Origin: Diphasiastrum complanatum
Taxonomy: Eukaryota > Streptophyta > Lycopodiopsida > Lycopodiales > Lycopodiaceae
Direction: 5' to 3'
DNA length: 64,000 nucleotides
Assembly: GCA_029204225.1 (NCBI GenBank)
Contig: CM055103.1
Span: forward strand, 5,380,852-5,444,851
Shown here in pieces: positions 45,800 through 58,311 of the stretch (position 1 is the stretch's first letter; each line of letters opens with the position of its first letter). A program made the position numbers and the translations under genes. Under the pieces are notes generated by a model. It saw nothing but the letters and a program-made list of their open reading frames with translations. It searched no databases and was not told where the DNA came from.

Positions 45800-46357
45800 T
45801 TGGATGTCAGAATCTGACATAACAATACGTTGGGGACAGACATCGAGACAGACGTCGGATAGATGTCAGATGTCCACAAAGGGCATTATGTTAACAAACG
45901 TCGGATTTCGACGCGTTTCTGGCATGTCGGAATCCGACATTGATTTATACGTCGAGTTGATGTCGTTAACAGACATCAAAATCCAACGTGTTTGAAATTC
46001 GTCGAATTCCGACATCCAAGATTTTTTTACCTCCAATTCATGTCGAATCTGCCACATCAACTTGGATGTCAGATTCCGATATCCATGTTGAAAGTCAGAT
46101 TTCGACATCCATGCTGGATGTCAGATTCAGATGTCCATGTTGGCATGTCAAAATCCGATGTCTACATCGGATCCCGGAGTCCGAACATCCCGATTCTTGT
46201 CCGAAAATTCGGCAATTACCAGATGTCAAACTCTGGCGTGTTTGAAACATGTCGGAATCCAACGACTTCATTGCGATGCGTTTTGTGACGTCCGCGACAA
46301 AAATAAAAAACATTAAGATCGCGATTCACGTCACAAATCGCGACGAGTGTTGTAGTG
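45800..46357 (-). mobile_element. CACTA-type transposon end with subterminal repeats
   Basis: The plus strand ends the repeat block with TGTTGTAGTG at 46348-46357, so the minus strand starts CACTACAACA, matching the CACTAC tip of plant CACTA (En/Spm) elements. Inward, GTCGGAATCCGACAT and variants (GATGTCAGATTC, TGTCGGATTTCGAC) recur more than ten times between 45805 and 46262, as expected for subterminal repeats bound by the transposon protein. A small inverted pair TCGCGATT/AAATCGCGA lies next to the tip. The opposite tip was not found; no transposase is present here. Confidence 0.6.
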
Positions 46358-46639
46358 CTTGTCTTCCTCTCTCCAAATGTTAGAACCACCCATCCTCCCT
46401 ATTTCTCCCTCTCTCTCTTTTTTCAAGTGGTGACCATTTATGGCATTTTTCTCTCACCTCACTATACTATGGCTATTTCTCCTACATGAAATGCTAATTT
46501 TGCAAAAACCTTAGCTTTGCATGCTCTTCAGTTTGAAGGTCACATTTAGACATCTTTTACATAAGACAAACTTCCAAGAGGTTTGTAGGCTTTAGTTAAA
46601 ACAACACCTTTACTATGGAATAAACTGAATTGCACATGT

Positions 46640-46775
46640 CCATAAAAAAAATTTGTATACTTATTGACAATCCTTCGACAGTTGACAGTCGACAATCCTT
46701 TGACAGTTGATAGTCGACAACCAACAATCCTTCGATAGTCAACAATCCATCAACTCGACAATGTTCGAGTGACAT
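46640..46775. repeat. Short minisatellite GACAATCCTTCGACAGTT
   Basis: Four to five degenerate copies of GACAATCCTTCGACAGTT with interspersed AGTCGACAA. Confidence 0.7.
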
Positions 46776-46779
46776 TCCA

Positions 46780-47395
46780 ACGAACCGTTACTCTTCATGT
46801 CTCAAGGAGTAACATTACTATTATACGACAATTGGCATGCCCACCTCATTGTAAGGTCAGCTCAAAGGCTAATGACCAATAGATAAACAATGTCAATGTT
46901 ACATAAATACAAAAAATATCAAATAGCCAATGATAACATAGATGAGAGATGTATCTGCTCAGATGCCTTGCACTATCAACCAATCCTAAACTATTCTTCT
47001 AGGCTTGTAATACAACTCTATGTTTTTCAATGTTTGAGTAATATGTGAATGTTATTTCTGTTTATACTTTGATTTGTGTCTTATCGACTAAGTCAAAAGT
47101 GCAGAATCACAGCTTCCCTTGACGCCTTTGAATTTTGTAACTATGGTTGTCTTAGACACCTACTAACTCGTCGACTAGTCGATTGGTTCTGCTGTGACAG
47201 ATGATTCAAAACACAATGCTCTTAATCAGACTTCTGCAACTCCAATAATGCAATAGTTTCAGATTGTTGAATGACCTCTTCGATTCATACTTTTGCACCC
47301 TCTAATTACCAACAGTTATAGGAGAGATTATGCTCATTGTCATAACATTTTCATTCTTCTTCTTAGCACATGGAGCAATTATCTTTTAGAATTTG
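46780..47395. other. Probable 5' flank or LTR of the copia remnant
   Basis: Non-coding. Located directly before copia gag, so it may hold the 5' LTR, but no borders or second copy can be given. Confidence 0.3.
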
Positions 47396-49983
47396 ACTCA
47401 TTGAGTGATTCAATGACGATGACTTTCACATGCAATAGTATCACATGAAGATCATATTATTGGAGAAAGATGGCAAAGCTCTTGTATTAATATCCATGAA
47501 TCTCAAGGATTCACAAATTTCTCATATCAGTAATAGAGAAACATCTAGGCAAGCTTGGGAGACACTCATTAGTTTGAATGAGACCCAAAATATTACCTCT
47601 CATCTAGTCTTGTGTAAGAAATTCTTTTCTTGCAAGATGTCAGAATCAACTTCTATAAGTGACCATGTTAAGTCATTGATTGATCAACTTGCTGCAGTAG
47701 GATCATCCATTGTTGACAATGATGCAGTCATGATTTTGTTTGGAAGTCTACCAACCTCCTACGATATTCATATAGTCATGTTCATCTCTTACATAGCCTA
47801 ATTTAAACCATGTAGAAGGTCACTTCCATTCTTTTCCAAAAAGAACTTTGAAGGAAGTTCAATGATATTTCTACATTAGACAAATCAGTCAGACTATATT
47901 AAAAAAAAAGAAGCAATCTCATTAATGCTTCTGAAGACAAATCCAACACAAAGCCATTTCTGTCTGAATCGAACAACACTTTAGATTCTAAATGCTGGTA
48001 TCTCGACTCAAGAGTGACATGACATATGATGTCTCATAGAGACTGGTTCAAACATTTTTTTCATCATATCATGACAATTCTATTCATCTTGGAGATTCCA
48101 ACTCTCTTAAGATCAAAAGCAAACGAACAATCACCATCAGATTCAATGATGGTTCATCTTGAAATATTGAGAATGATTTAAATGTCCCAGCTTTGACCAA
48201 GACTCTACTATCAATTAGTCCAATCAAGACCATACTATTACATTCGATGCAAATCGATGTCTTATTCGAGACAACAATTCGAAGATTGTGGTCAAAGGTT
48301 ATAGAGATGGAAATTTTTTATACAATAGGTCATACCAAGTGAAAATTTTGTACTTTAGGACCATAAATGGATCTTAGAAATATCCACAAGAGTGATCATA
48401 TGCTTGCTTAACAATCTATCAAAAAACTAATTGACAAACAACAAGCATTAACAATCAAAAGCATTGATCAACATTGAAATCCAAGCCCACACTTGTGAAC
48501 CACAACCTGCTTTACAGCCTGTAGAAAGAGTTTGAAATAGAAATCAAATTGGTTTCATTTGGATCACATAACTCAATGTACATAATAGTGAACTAGCTCG
48601 AGATTGCCAATGCGCTCCAAAAATAATCTATCTTCTCACTATGGAGAGATGGAATACATAACAAAAGTGACTTTGTAATTTAGGTGAATTTCTAGCATGT
48701 AATAAGGAAATTAACTTGGCTTTCTTGCCCTAATTTGCAACCCTAGCCTCATTCCTAGAGTCATGTCAAGTAGGTGGCTAGTTGGTCAATTTTCACCACA
48801 AATCTAGGATTTAGGTCCTATAATCTAGGAATCACTACCAAATTGATTTGACCTACTCTATAGACTTGATCTAACCTACACTAGGACAAGTTTCCCACAT
48901 GGCTCCATGGCCTCGCACGTGTGATACCCACTTATGTACATTTTACATGATTCTACATGATGTTTGATCAAACTAGATTTGTCAATTTTTGGCAATTCTT
49001 CACAGAATGTGCACTTACATCAGAGGAAAAATCTAGCTCTACGGCTTCATCATACAAGAATATCATATGGCATCAATGCCTGAGGACATCTCCATATGAG
49101 TATATTGTTTATATGTTCTACAACAATCTTGTCGAAGGCTTAGACATCAACAAGTAATCATAGAAATAGACTTGTGAGACCTATTGGCAAGCATGCCAGG
49201 TTAGGATTTCCTAAAGGCCAAGCTCATAGAGCTAAAGACATTTTGGATTCAACACTATGATCTATGTAGCCCGATGCAAATCCCATTATGTGAAGGATCA
49301 ATGTATTTCATTACATTTATCCATTATGTTCATCAAGAAAAGATTAGAAACGTATATTTGTTTTCAACAATTCAAACATCTATCTGAAAATCAGACAGAA
49401 AGGAAGATTAAGCCCTATGCACAGATGGCAGAGGAGAGTTTATTTTGAATGCCATAAATGACTTTCAAAGCCAATCTAGGATTCAAAGACAATATTCTTT
49501 GAGCTATAGTCCTTAGCAAAATGGAGTAGCCGAACAAAAGAATCAGAGTCTTGTCGAGTTTGCATGATCCATGTTATTTTTCGCTAATCTTCTAAACAAA
49601 TTCTAGGCAGAAGCAATTGCGACAACTTACTATGTTCAGAATCATTGCACTACCAAGGCCGTAAAAAACAAAACCCCTAAAGAGATTTGGTTAGGTACAA
49701 AACCATATGTAGATCATCTAAGAGTTTTTGAATGTATATGCTATGCTCGGGTTTGATCAGATCCCAAAACTAAAAATCTGATTGAATTATTACCAAGTCA
49801 ATATTTCTTGGATATCTATTAGATCACAAGGCTTACAAGGTTTCTCATCTACAATCTGGCAAGGCATTTATTAGCAAAGATGTAGTCTTCCTAGAAGACA
49901 AATGCGACAAATCCGCCAAGCCAAACAAGTCTATCTCTAGTTCTGCCCAAATATCTCCTATAGCTTCATTATTAATAAGTTGA
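47396..49983 (+). mobile_element. Decayed Ty1/copia element, gag to integrase
   Basis: Gag (UBN2 type): LLEKDGKALVLISMNLKDSQ, SRQAWETLISLNETQNITSH, CKMSESTSISDHVKSLIDQL, ILFGSLPTSYDI (47445-47801). Then faint protease and pre-integrase traces, IIWHQCLRTSPYEYIVYMFY with NNLVEGLDINK (about 49070-49157; equivalent of the LWHxRLGH box), and integrase traces such as KAVKNKTPKEIWLGTKPYVD (about 49660) and KVSHLQSGKAFISKDVVFLE (about 49840). Many stops and frameshifts. No reverse transcriptase is visible after 49983, so the element is truncated. Confidence 0.8.
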
Positions 49984-50034
49984 TCTTTACAAGTTAATAG
50001 CAATGGTGACAACTACAACTAGAAATATAAGCAC

Positions 50035-50440
50035 ATTGCCACGCCCATTGCCATGCACATAAGACGATGACCAGATTTGACCCATTGGCCCTTGCGTGCC
50101 AATGTTTGTGGCAATCACATGGCAATAGCCGCATGGTAGTGCAACGCGTGGCACTGCCATGCCAACAAATGTTTCATCACTGGTCATTCCTCTGATGAGG
50201 TTTGGGGGGTCGAAAAAAATATAGAAATGAAATTTAAATAGGCGTAACAATGCCACGCTTGCCTGGAAATTTGCCATGCATGGTAGTGTCACATGTGGCA
50301 AATTTTCAGAAAAAATTATAGAGCATATTTACGTGTGGCCTAATTTGCCACACATGGCAAATTTCCAAGAAAATTTTGTTTGGGTGGCATGGCAGTGCGA
50401 GAAGTTTTGGATTGAAAAAAATATGAAAATGAAAATTGAG
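50035..50440. repeat. Inverted-repeat-rich block of TGCCAC/GTGGCA words
   Basis: GGCAAATT, TGCCATG, CATGGCA and GTGGCA words alternate on both strands. The clearest pair is GGAAATTTGCCATG (about 50259) against CATGGCAAATTTCC (about 50356), about 80 bp apart. The block could fold into one large imperfect hairpin, as a MITE would. Confidence 0.6.
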
Positions 50441-50494
50441 TTCCCCGACTCCTTTTGGGGATCGATTAGAGCAAATTCATTTGTGAAGAGAAGC

Positions 50495-50662
<168 letters not shown>

Positions 50663-50699
50663 TGAGATGTGAAAATTTTATTGTGGATTAATTGTAATA

Positions 50700-51290
50700 A
50701 TGATTCGATTTTTGTTATTGGTTTTTCTAAACTAACAATGTTTCTCTGAAAACAAGATTAATGAATGATTTGTTTCTTATTGTTTGCTTTTGTAGAAAAG
50801 AGTAATGCAGTTTTGAAGGAAATGAGACAATCCAAGCACATACATGAGGTATGTCATACATCTCAAATTTTTGAAGATTACATTTGATTCATAAAGTTCA
50901 TTTCATAGTAGTCTGTTTTTGTTGATTGGTTTGTAAACTAGCAATAATTCTTTGAAAGCAAAATTAATAAATGATTTGTCTCATTGTTTGCTTTTGTAAA
51001 AAAACAAAAGATACATGACAATCCAAGCAATACATGAAGTATCTTCTACATCTCAAATTGATGTAGATTGCATTTGATTTATAAAGTGCATTCCATAGTA
51101 GTTTGATTTTTGCTGATTGGTTTGTAATCTAACAATGATTCTTTGAAAACAAAATCAATAAATGATTTGTTTCTCATTGTTTTCTTTTGTAGAGAAAAAA
51201 GAAAGAGATCCATAGGAAGCGGATGCCCTCTATATACACATTCACAAAACAAATGAATGATTATATGCCCTCTATATACACATTTACAAA
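50700..51290. repeat. Three tandem copies of a roughly 200-bp unit
   Basis: AATGATTTGT occurs at 50764, 50970 and 51161, and each unit shares TTGGTTT.TAA.CTA.CAAT, CATTGTTTGCTTTTGTA and CATCTCAAATT. In the first unit TTTTGTAG is followed by a purine-rich stretch ending ATGAG and then GTATGTCATAC, so the unit looks like a duplicated short exon with its flanking intron parts. Confidence 0.75.
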
Positions 51291-51307
51291 ACAAATGAAT
51301 GATTATT
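51223..51307. repeat. 42-bp tandem duplication
   Basis: ATGCCCTCTATATACACATT starts at 51223 and 51265; the copies differ at one or two positions and run through CAAATGAATGATTAT. Confidence 0.92.
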
Positions 51308-51886
51308 AGAAAAACACATGTCATAAAAATGAAATGAAATTTACGTACTAAGAATATATGAAATACAAATTATGTAGCAAAATTCTACCCTTGGATGTAT
51401 GCTTGTGCCACAAGATGATCAACCAAGGCACTATATAGCCTTTGCGATATCCAATGTTGTACTGGCATTTGTATATTTGTGCCCATAATCTTCAACCTAC
51501 ATCAACACAAATTAAATGAATTAGAAAAACCAAAAAATTACTGACAAATTAAAAAATTATCAAGTGGAATTAGCTAAAAGATAATTGCTTATAGATTGGG
51601 CATGCAAATCAGCCTTGCCTCCCGATCCAAGGTGAGATTGGCCAAGAAGATTAAGCCTTGATTTTGTTGTCTTTCTTTGTTGCTTAAAGTGCTCAGGACG
51701 TGGATGCATGGATTCATAAACAACCTTCGCACTTTTTTTTTTTTAGATGCCCATCCCGGCCTCTTTTTACCTTTACTACATAATCTTCTTAATAATTGGT
51801 GTTCATGACAAATATGTGTACACATACTCGTCGACACTCATTTGGTATGAAACCAATTTGGTTGTGAAAACTCACATAATAATATG

Positions 51887-54800
51887 TCAATTATATTGTT
51901 TTGTCCCCTTGGTCTCGTTGCTCCCAAGGGTTAAACAAGTCATCACCAAAGTATTTAAGGGCAAGGTCGTGCATCCTATTGATGACGACTTTAGCCCTAA
52001 TGTCCATGATGATGGAACCATCATCATCAAGGTCATAGAAAACATTTGTGGATTCTTCCAACGACATCTCCATCGAAATGAAACCGTGATCTTGTTGCAC
52101 ATGTCATTACATGGAGTAGTCATCACTTTGACTTTCATCACCATTAGTATCTCCTGTGCACATTGATGAACCAGAAGATGTTGAAGAGACATCCTCCTCT
52201 TAACTATTGACAAGTACGCCACCATCCTCCAAGTGCAGACCATAGGTTTCTAGCATAGTTGCTTTTGAATGTGTGCGCCTACTTGGACCAACAAAAGTTT
52301 GTTCAAGGGAAGGAGTTGCAGGATTAAAATTGCAATAGTTGATTTTTGAAGACACCTAGTCCTTGTGAGCTTGAAATCATACACAAGAATATCCACTTCC
52401 TCGAGTTGTAGCACACTTGTATGTGGGCCAGTTTTTGACTTTCGCTTCTTGGACATCCCCTTTCCGATACGCAACATCTCTGATGAGTATTTTCCTCTAT
52501 AAGAATCAGCATGATCTATTTGAAACCAATGTATAGTAATTGAAGTTATTATATTTGATCTAGAATCTCTAGACATAGACAATACCTTAGCAATCCAAAA
52601 TGGATGTTGTAATGGATTGTCAGATGCAAGTGTTGCAATCAATTAACCTTCTTTCAAATCTTGTGGATCCCCGCCCCATGTTTCCTCCATTTGATTTCTT
52701 CTTGTTGTCGATCTTCTTGAGCCAAGATATATTTCTCTATTTTTGGAAGGAGGAATGATATCTCGAGGCACATGAGGAATGATTGAGTCGTCGATATCTT
52801 TTGTAGCTGATGCATTTGGCCACACAAACTCGGTAGACAAGTCATTATGATCATTGTCAATTCTATTCAATATCCATTCTTGTTCTGCAAAAAAATCATT
52901 CCACCAATCACAACTATCATCACTTGCATATTTCTTTGCTTTGTCAAGAAGAATCTTTTGCTCCTATAGACAAACCATATAATTGATCACTCTATTTCTC
53001 TTTTCTGCGTCCTTCGCCTCTTTTTGATTTAATAGTAACATTTGCTTGGTTGCTTTCATATCTATTTCTGGAATGAATTTTAGAAATTTCAGTCCATCCT
53101 TTAGAAGCCATTCTGCTCTAGATGACAATTGTTTTGCAAATAGAAAGACATTGTCATTCTCCAAGAGTATAATTTGGAAACAATGTTGGAAGCTAATATC
53201 ATTTAGGCATTCAAAAGATGAATTATTATCTACACCTTTGGCAAACAACTTGAAATCAAAGGTTTCTCTTAAATGGACTACTTGTGGTCTCGGTGTATAA
53301 CCTTCTTCGATGAGAGATATTATTCTGGGAAGAGTAAAAGCATCATGTCGTGATAATTTCTTTGAAAAAATACTAAACATCTGATCGATGTGGTCATGAG
53401 TATGACCAACAAGCAAAAAATTAAGTTTAATCTTTCTAAATATCTTTTTCACCACCAACATATTGAGATATCCTAAAACCATTTGATTTTTATTTTTCCA
53501 ATCTGTATTGTCTAGTTGTAAATACAACACATGGGGCAAGCTTTTGGGCCAAGCAGATATCACCTTATGCATAATAGTAATAGTAAGGCTGGGGTCACTG
53601 TGAATATTTGGATGCGTCAAAAAAGCTTTAGAATGCACACGGACGTTATATATCAAGCACCGAACAAGATGCATTTGAATCAATGTATCATCTATTATCT
53701 CTTTTGGAGGTCGAGCAAAATGAGGTAAGTATGTCTTCTTTTGGTCCATCCCATCAATAACCATCATAATATATTTTTCTAGAAAAGAAAAACATTCTAT
53801 TTGATGGTGCATTGGTTTCTTTCTCTCCTTGGCTTGTTCCTCTCTGTGTTTTGTTAAAGCTTCTTTGACATCCTTGATCTCATTCTCGCCCCTGGCCATT
53901 TTTCTTCTACTCTTCAGCTCGGCACAAATATTGCACTGACCCATTCTCACTTTTCTAGGAATTATGACATTGTTGAAATCAGATTTCCACACTCTTGTAA
54001 AATATGAGTAACTTATAAAGCTCTCATTTGCACTAACCATGTCATCGTTGTATAATCAAAAAATCTCTTGAAAAATTGTCTGCCAAATGAAGTTGGCCAG
54101 TTGTAGGCATCACTTCACAATGAAGACGAAAATGTCTTCCATCCATGAGAGAGCATGCTGGGCAATGAGACCAATATTTTGAAGAGGCATTATGATATAA
54201 GCGGTTTTCTCAATACGATATGCAATACGATGCAAACAATTATTACCTAGACTAAGAACAACTCGAAATGCTTTACGACAAAGAAACATGTTATTCAGAG
54301 TATATTTAAAGTGTTTGTTCAGGCAAAGAACTATACATGTTGACAAATAGACATCTTGACCATCAGGGTCCAAACCAAGATAAAATTCACGAATGGACTT
54401 CAAGCTCTTTTCCCTAACTTGCACAAACAATTCAATACACAACAACTATAATGCGATGTTTTATTGATATTTTGATATGAAATAAGAAAAGATTTTCTCT
54501 CTCTACCAAACACTCTTCTTCTACGATGGAAAGGGGATGAAGAAACAAATGAAAATCTAGGTGACCCTCATTCCAAATTAATATCAATGTGATTGTCTGA
54601 TGAATCTCTTGGACTTTGCACAAATCCTGTTGTTTGAGATCCATTTTGTTTTTCCCTTGTATTCACACTCTCGGATGGAGAAAATATTCTACATGATAGA
54701 GAGGGAGACACAAAATCTTGAGAAATGGAATGACTAACCTCACAATCCTCAATATTTTTATGACATAAGAGGAAAGATGATTTTCACTAGACACATCAAT

Positions 54801-54917
54801 CAAGCCTTCTATTAAAAGATGGATATCATTTTCAAAACTTGGCAAACCATCAATGGAGATATGGGAGTCAGTAGACAAAGAAGATAACTTATTGGATTGC
54901 CCAACAAAATGAGACAT
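51887..54917 (-). pseudogene. Transposase-like gene of a poorly known family (DUF7869-like)
   Basis: Read from 54917 down. An N-terminal frame (MSHFVGQSNKLSSLSTDSHI) is followed after frame breaks by FLCRKAFRVVLSLGNNCLHR (about 54290). The best part is the 358-residue frame 54040-52964: a CxxC pair (C36, C39; QCNICAEL), DGMDQKKTYLPHF (residues 96-108), YLQLDNTDWKNKNQMVLGYL (173-192) and FLLVGHTHDHIDQMFS (208-223). These D, D(N) and HTHxxID blocks at regular spacing suggest an RNase H-like DDE/DDD nuclease core. Downstream at 52642-52250 comes HPFWIAKVLSM and ITIHWFQIDHADSYRGKYSS, a C-terminal module common to the same proteins, and an acidic Ser/Asp tail. From memory this matches the uncharacterised family named DUF7869; function as transposase is inference. 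Several frame breaks make this copy inactive. Confidence 0.65.
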
Positions 54918-56215
54918 TTTAACAAAAAAAGAAATCCAAACCTTGTTTAGTGAGTCTAATTAAACATACTACTAGAAGAGCTTAAATAAGATGCACAATG
55001 GCGTACACCCCTTATATAGAACCCCAAGCAAACATGTAATGACTATGTGTCGCCAAAAAATAATTTACCACATCAATACGTAATATATTTATTACGGTTT
55101 TAAAAAGTAATCATGACACCAAAAGCTATAAATACGTTTGTTAAGCTCATTTGTCATCCTCGCTTCTTGTGCTTAGGTTATTGCTCTTTCTTTTCTATCA
55201 CGATTTGGATAATTTTCACAAAGATTAAGCGACCATTCAGGTGTCTTTCAGCATATCTCCTACAAAGGTACATTTTTTAGAAAGAACATTTAGATGTTTT
55301 TTTTATTCTTTTCGAAAGACTGATATAATTTAGAACCAAATATTTGCTAATTTTTTTTGTAATAATATATTTTAGCTCTCGATCAGTCAATTTGATACAC
55401 TGTGTCGAGCAGCTGTATAAATGTTTTCATTTCATTTCTAAGGATTTCAACTTTATAGAAGTGTTAATCTAAACTTTGATACATGGTATCGGGATTCAGG
55501 TTAAGTAAAGCTACATTATGTATTTAAAACAAGGATTCCGATATGCCACCATATTAGAATCCCTCTTCAAGCTAATTCGAAAAGCTAAGTGGGGCATAAG
55601 TTAAGCAACTTAACTTTTTGAAACAAGAGGGGGGTTTAAGTTATGGTACCTTAACTATTTGTAATAGGGATTTTGATGCGTCGTCATATCAGAATCCCTA
55701 TTCAACCATAGTAGAAAAGCAAAGCTTGTTTCTTTAAGCACCCTTGTGCAGTGCGCTCGTTTAAGAACTCTCATCGCTATTCAAACTCTATTCAAAACCC
55801 GCTCACAATTCTTAATCGATTCAAACAGCTTCAGCCATTTTTAAGCACCTGTTCAAGCTACCTCATCTCTGGTTGGTGGTGAAGGATTGGATTCAACAGT
55901 GCATTGGATTTCAGGAGAAAATTGGCATTGAACAAATGGGAAGTTAGTTGTGTCAATGGGGTTAGAAGCGGAAGAGTGGAAGAGATGTTGTTGGGAGTAA
56001 GTACCACTAGTGTCCCGTGATTTGGTTGGTGGAGGAGCTATCGAGACTAGATGTGGATGCCGAGTCTTGATTTATTGATGGCGGCCCTTGGAAACATGCC
56101 CCATCACCGCCATAGAATCCATTGTAATAATGCTTTGATTGGTGAAACTGGGCAAGTTCTACATGGACGGAAGGTGCTAATTGGATGGCCACCTTTAACT
56201 TTTCTTCCAGGGTGG
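54918..56215. other. Spacer with two hairpin-like direct repeats
   Basis: No gene is supported. The segments 55533-55562 (GGATTCCGATATG...CATATTAGAATCC) and 55667-55698 (GGGATTTTGATGCG...CATATCAGAATCCC) are related to each other and each is itself an imperfect inverted repeat. Sequence on both sides (TTAAGTTA/GTTAAGCAACTTAAC) also repeats. Confidence 0.55.
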
Positions 56216-56590
56216 CAATTACATCTCTAGATTATATGCTACTCGTACAGATGAAATACGGAATTCCACAAGCATGATGAGTTCCTGGCCATAAACTAGC
56301 TGGAAAGGGGTTAAACATGTGGCTCTCTTCGGGTAGTGTGATATGCCCACAAAGAGCATGGAGTTTTAATTCTCAATCGGATCGGCTGGACTCGATGGTT
56401 TTGGTGAGACCACCACATAAGATTTTGTTTGTGAATTCCACCTGGCCATTGCATCATGGATAATATAGAAAACTTTTGTGATGTACCACAAAGGATTTCA
56501 AAAGTATATCTACTATGACAGAGTTAAGAAAATGTGTACCCCTGTCGCTTATAAGTTCTAGAGGACATCCTTTAGCTTCATTTAGTAGGC
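56216..56590 (-). mobile_element. Gypsy integrase scrap
   Basis: On the minus strand GCPLELISDRGTHFLNSVIV followed by DILLKSFVVHHKS and, after a stop, CNGQVEFTNKIL are unmistakable integrase core motifs of non-chromoviral plant gypsy elements, close in wording to the ones at 5.3 kb and 62.3 kb. Nothing else of the element is recognisable around it. Confidence 0.8.
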
Positions 56591-58050
56591 TTCGCTATAG
56601 CTACAATCAAGCCAAACTGATGCTTCGAGCTTTGCTTGGCTAGCTTCACCAATAATGCCTAGCCAGTCGCTTCGCTTAAGCAAAGCTTAAGCTTTAAGAG
56701 CTAAAAAGCGAAGCGGCGGCACGGAACAGGTGGAAAAATTTCACATGCCAAGGCATGGTTTGAGACTGCTATGCGCCTTCGTTTTTAAAGCCAACAGACG
56801 AAGTCCATGGAAAACATACTAATGGTTAATAGTTCATACAACAATAATATATGAAGTGTAAATAATGTTTGAAAGCAACTTACACGTGGGGGATTATCTT
56901 TGCTCTTCAATTTGTTGACTAATACCTCGTATGATTCTCTGAAGGCAAAGTCTTACTCCTCTTTAGTTGGGAGACGTCCATAGTCTGCCAGCTATCCATT
57001 CAATTTAAATTGAATTTAGTTTGAAGCTAAGTTTGAGTAGCTTTTGATAGTGCATATTAGAAAAAGACATCATATGAAATCAAATACAAACTATAAGAAT
57101 AGTTTAGATTCACTTACTAATGAGTGTGATATGCTTTGACACCACTGATGCGAAATTGAGTGAAGAAAAAAATTGCGAAACCGTCGCGACTGCGACTCAA
57201 AACACGATTCGGATGGAGTTCAGATGTGATCGCTAGACATTGCTGGCTGAATCACTCCTACAGTCCTCCAGAATGTAATCAGGCTTATCTACGTTTATAG
57301 AATTAATGTAGCATTCAACATAGTTTCAACCAAGGTGTAGAATTAAAATGAACAAGGAAACTTAGACACAAATAACGGCAAACACATTAACATTCGAGAT
57401 CAGACACAACAAAAACATCATCTATATTGATCTTTCGCTGATTCTTCCAACATTGCATGCAAATCCATGCAGTGCATTGGCGTGAGAGAAAATACGGTTC
57501 TCTCACGAGTAATCATCTCGCTTTACTAGTTATCAATATATTATTATTGCAATTGATCGTGCAATATTGCTATTGCTTTTGTATGTGCAATGTGCTTATG
57601 GAAACGGAACCAACGATGGAAATAAAACCAATGATGGAAACAAAACCAACGTCGTGAAACCTTCTCCTGCCCTTCACGCTCCAAAAGAGTACCAGCGAGG
57701 TACCTAGAAGTACAGATGTCTGATCTGATGGCATGACGTCAGCAGATACACTTCAGGTCGTGACTAATCTGCCACTCTTGTAATTTTTTATTAGTTGTAG
57801 ATGCTTAATCACTCTAATCTGAAGGTTACATAGTGTGACTATATACTTGCTGGATGATACTTGACACCAGATATAGAGCACACAATGTAATGAAGTAGTC
57901 TGATGCTAGTAAGCAATCAAGACAAAATTACTAAATACATGTCCGCCTGTGTGCGAAGACAATTCTGTCTCAAAAAAGGCAATGTCGGATTCCGAGATGT
58001 GAATTAGCGTAATAACTAGCTAGGAATTCAAACCATGTCGTAATACTTTT
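56591..58050. other. Gene-free spacer with local palindromes
   Basis: From 56580 to 56720 the words GCTTCG, AAGC and CTTAAGC recur on both strands and give overlapping small hairpins. CGTGAGAGAA (57481-57490) pairs exactly with TTCTCTCACG (57498-57507). No gene is supported. Confidence 0.5.
57598..57651. repeat. 18-bp tandem repeat, three copies
   Basis: ATGGAAACGGAACCAACG and two close variants follow one another exactly. In frame they would encode a repeated METEPT/MEIKPM/METKPT peptide, but no longer gene surrounds them. Confidence 0.9.
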
Positions 58051-58311
58051 TGTGGCACTTTATCCCCTTGTACGTCATCTTGAAAACATGAAGCTTTATA
58101 TGTCAAACATTGAAGCTTTTCTGAATGCTCACCTCTATATAGAACATGGTCTTCTCTGGACATGCATGTATTGTGTCCGTAATCCATTCCAAGCAAAGGT
58201 CATCATCTTTCGTACTTCTTTTTGTCTCCTAGCTATCACGTTTTCTTTCGAAAGTATTCAATGCAACAATCTAAAAAAAGAGCAATGTGAGTTGTTAGAA
58301 AAGAAAAATAA

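Noticed and set aside
45753-46316. Several 60-98 residue frames on both strands
   Set aside because: They are by-products of the CACTA subterminal repeats (repeated SDIHVES-like peptides).
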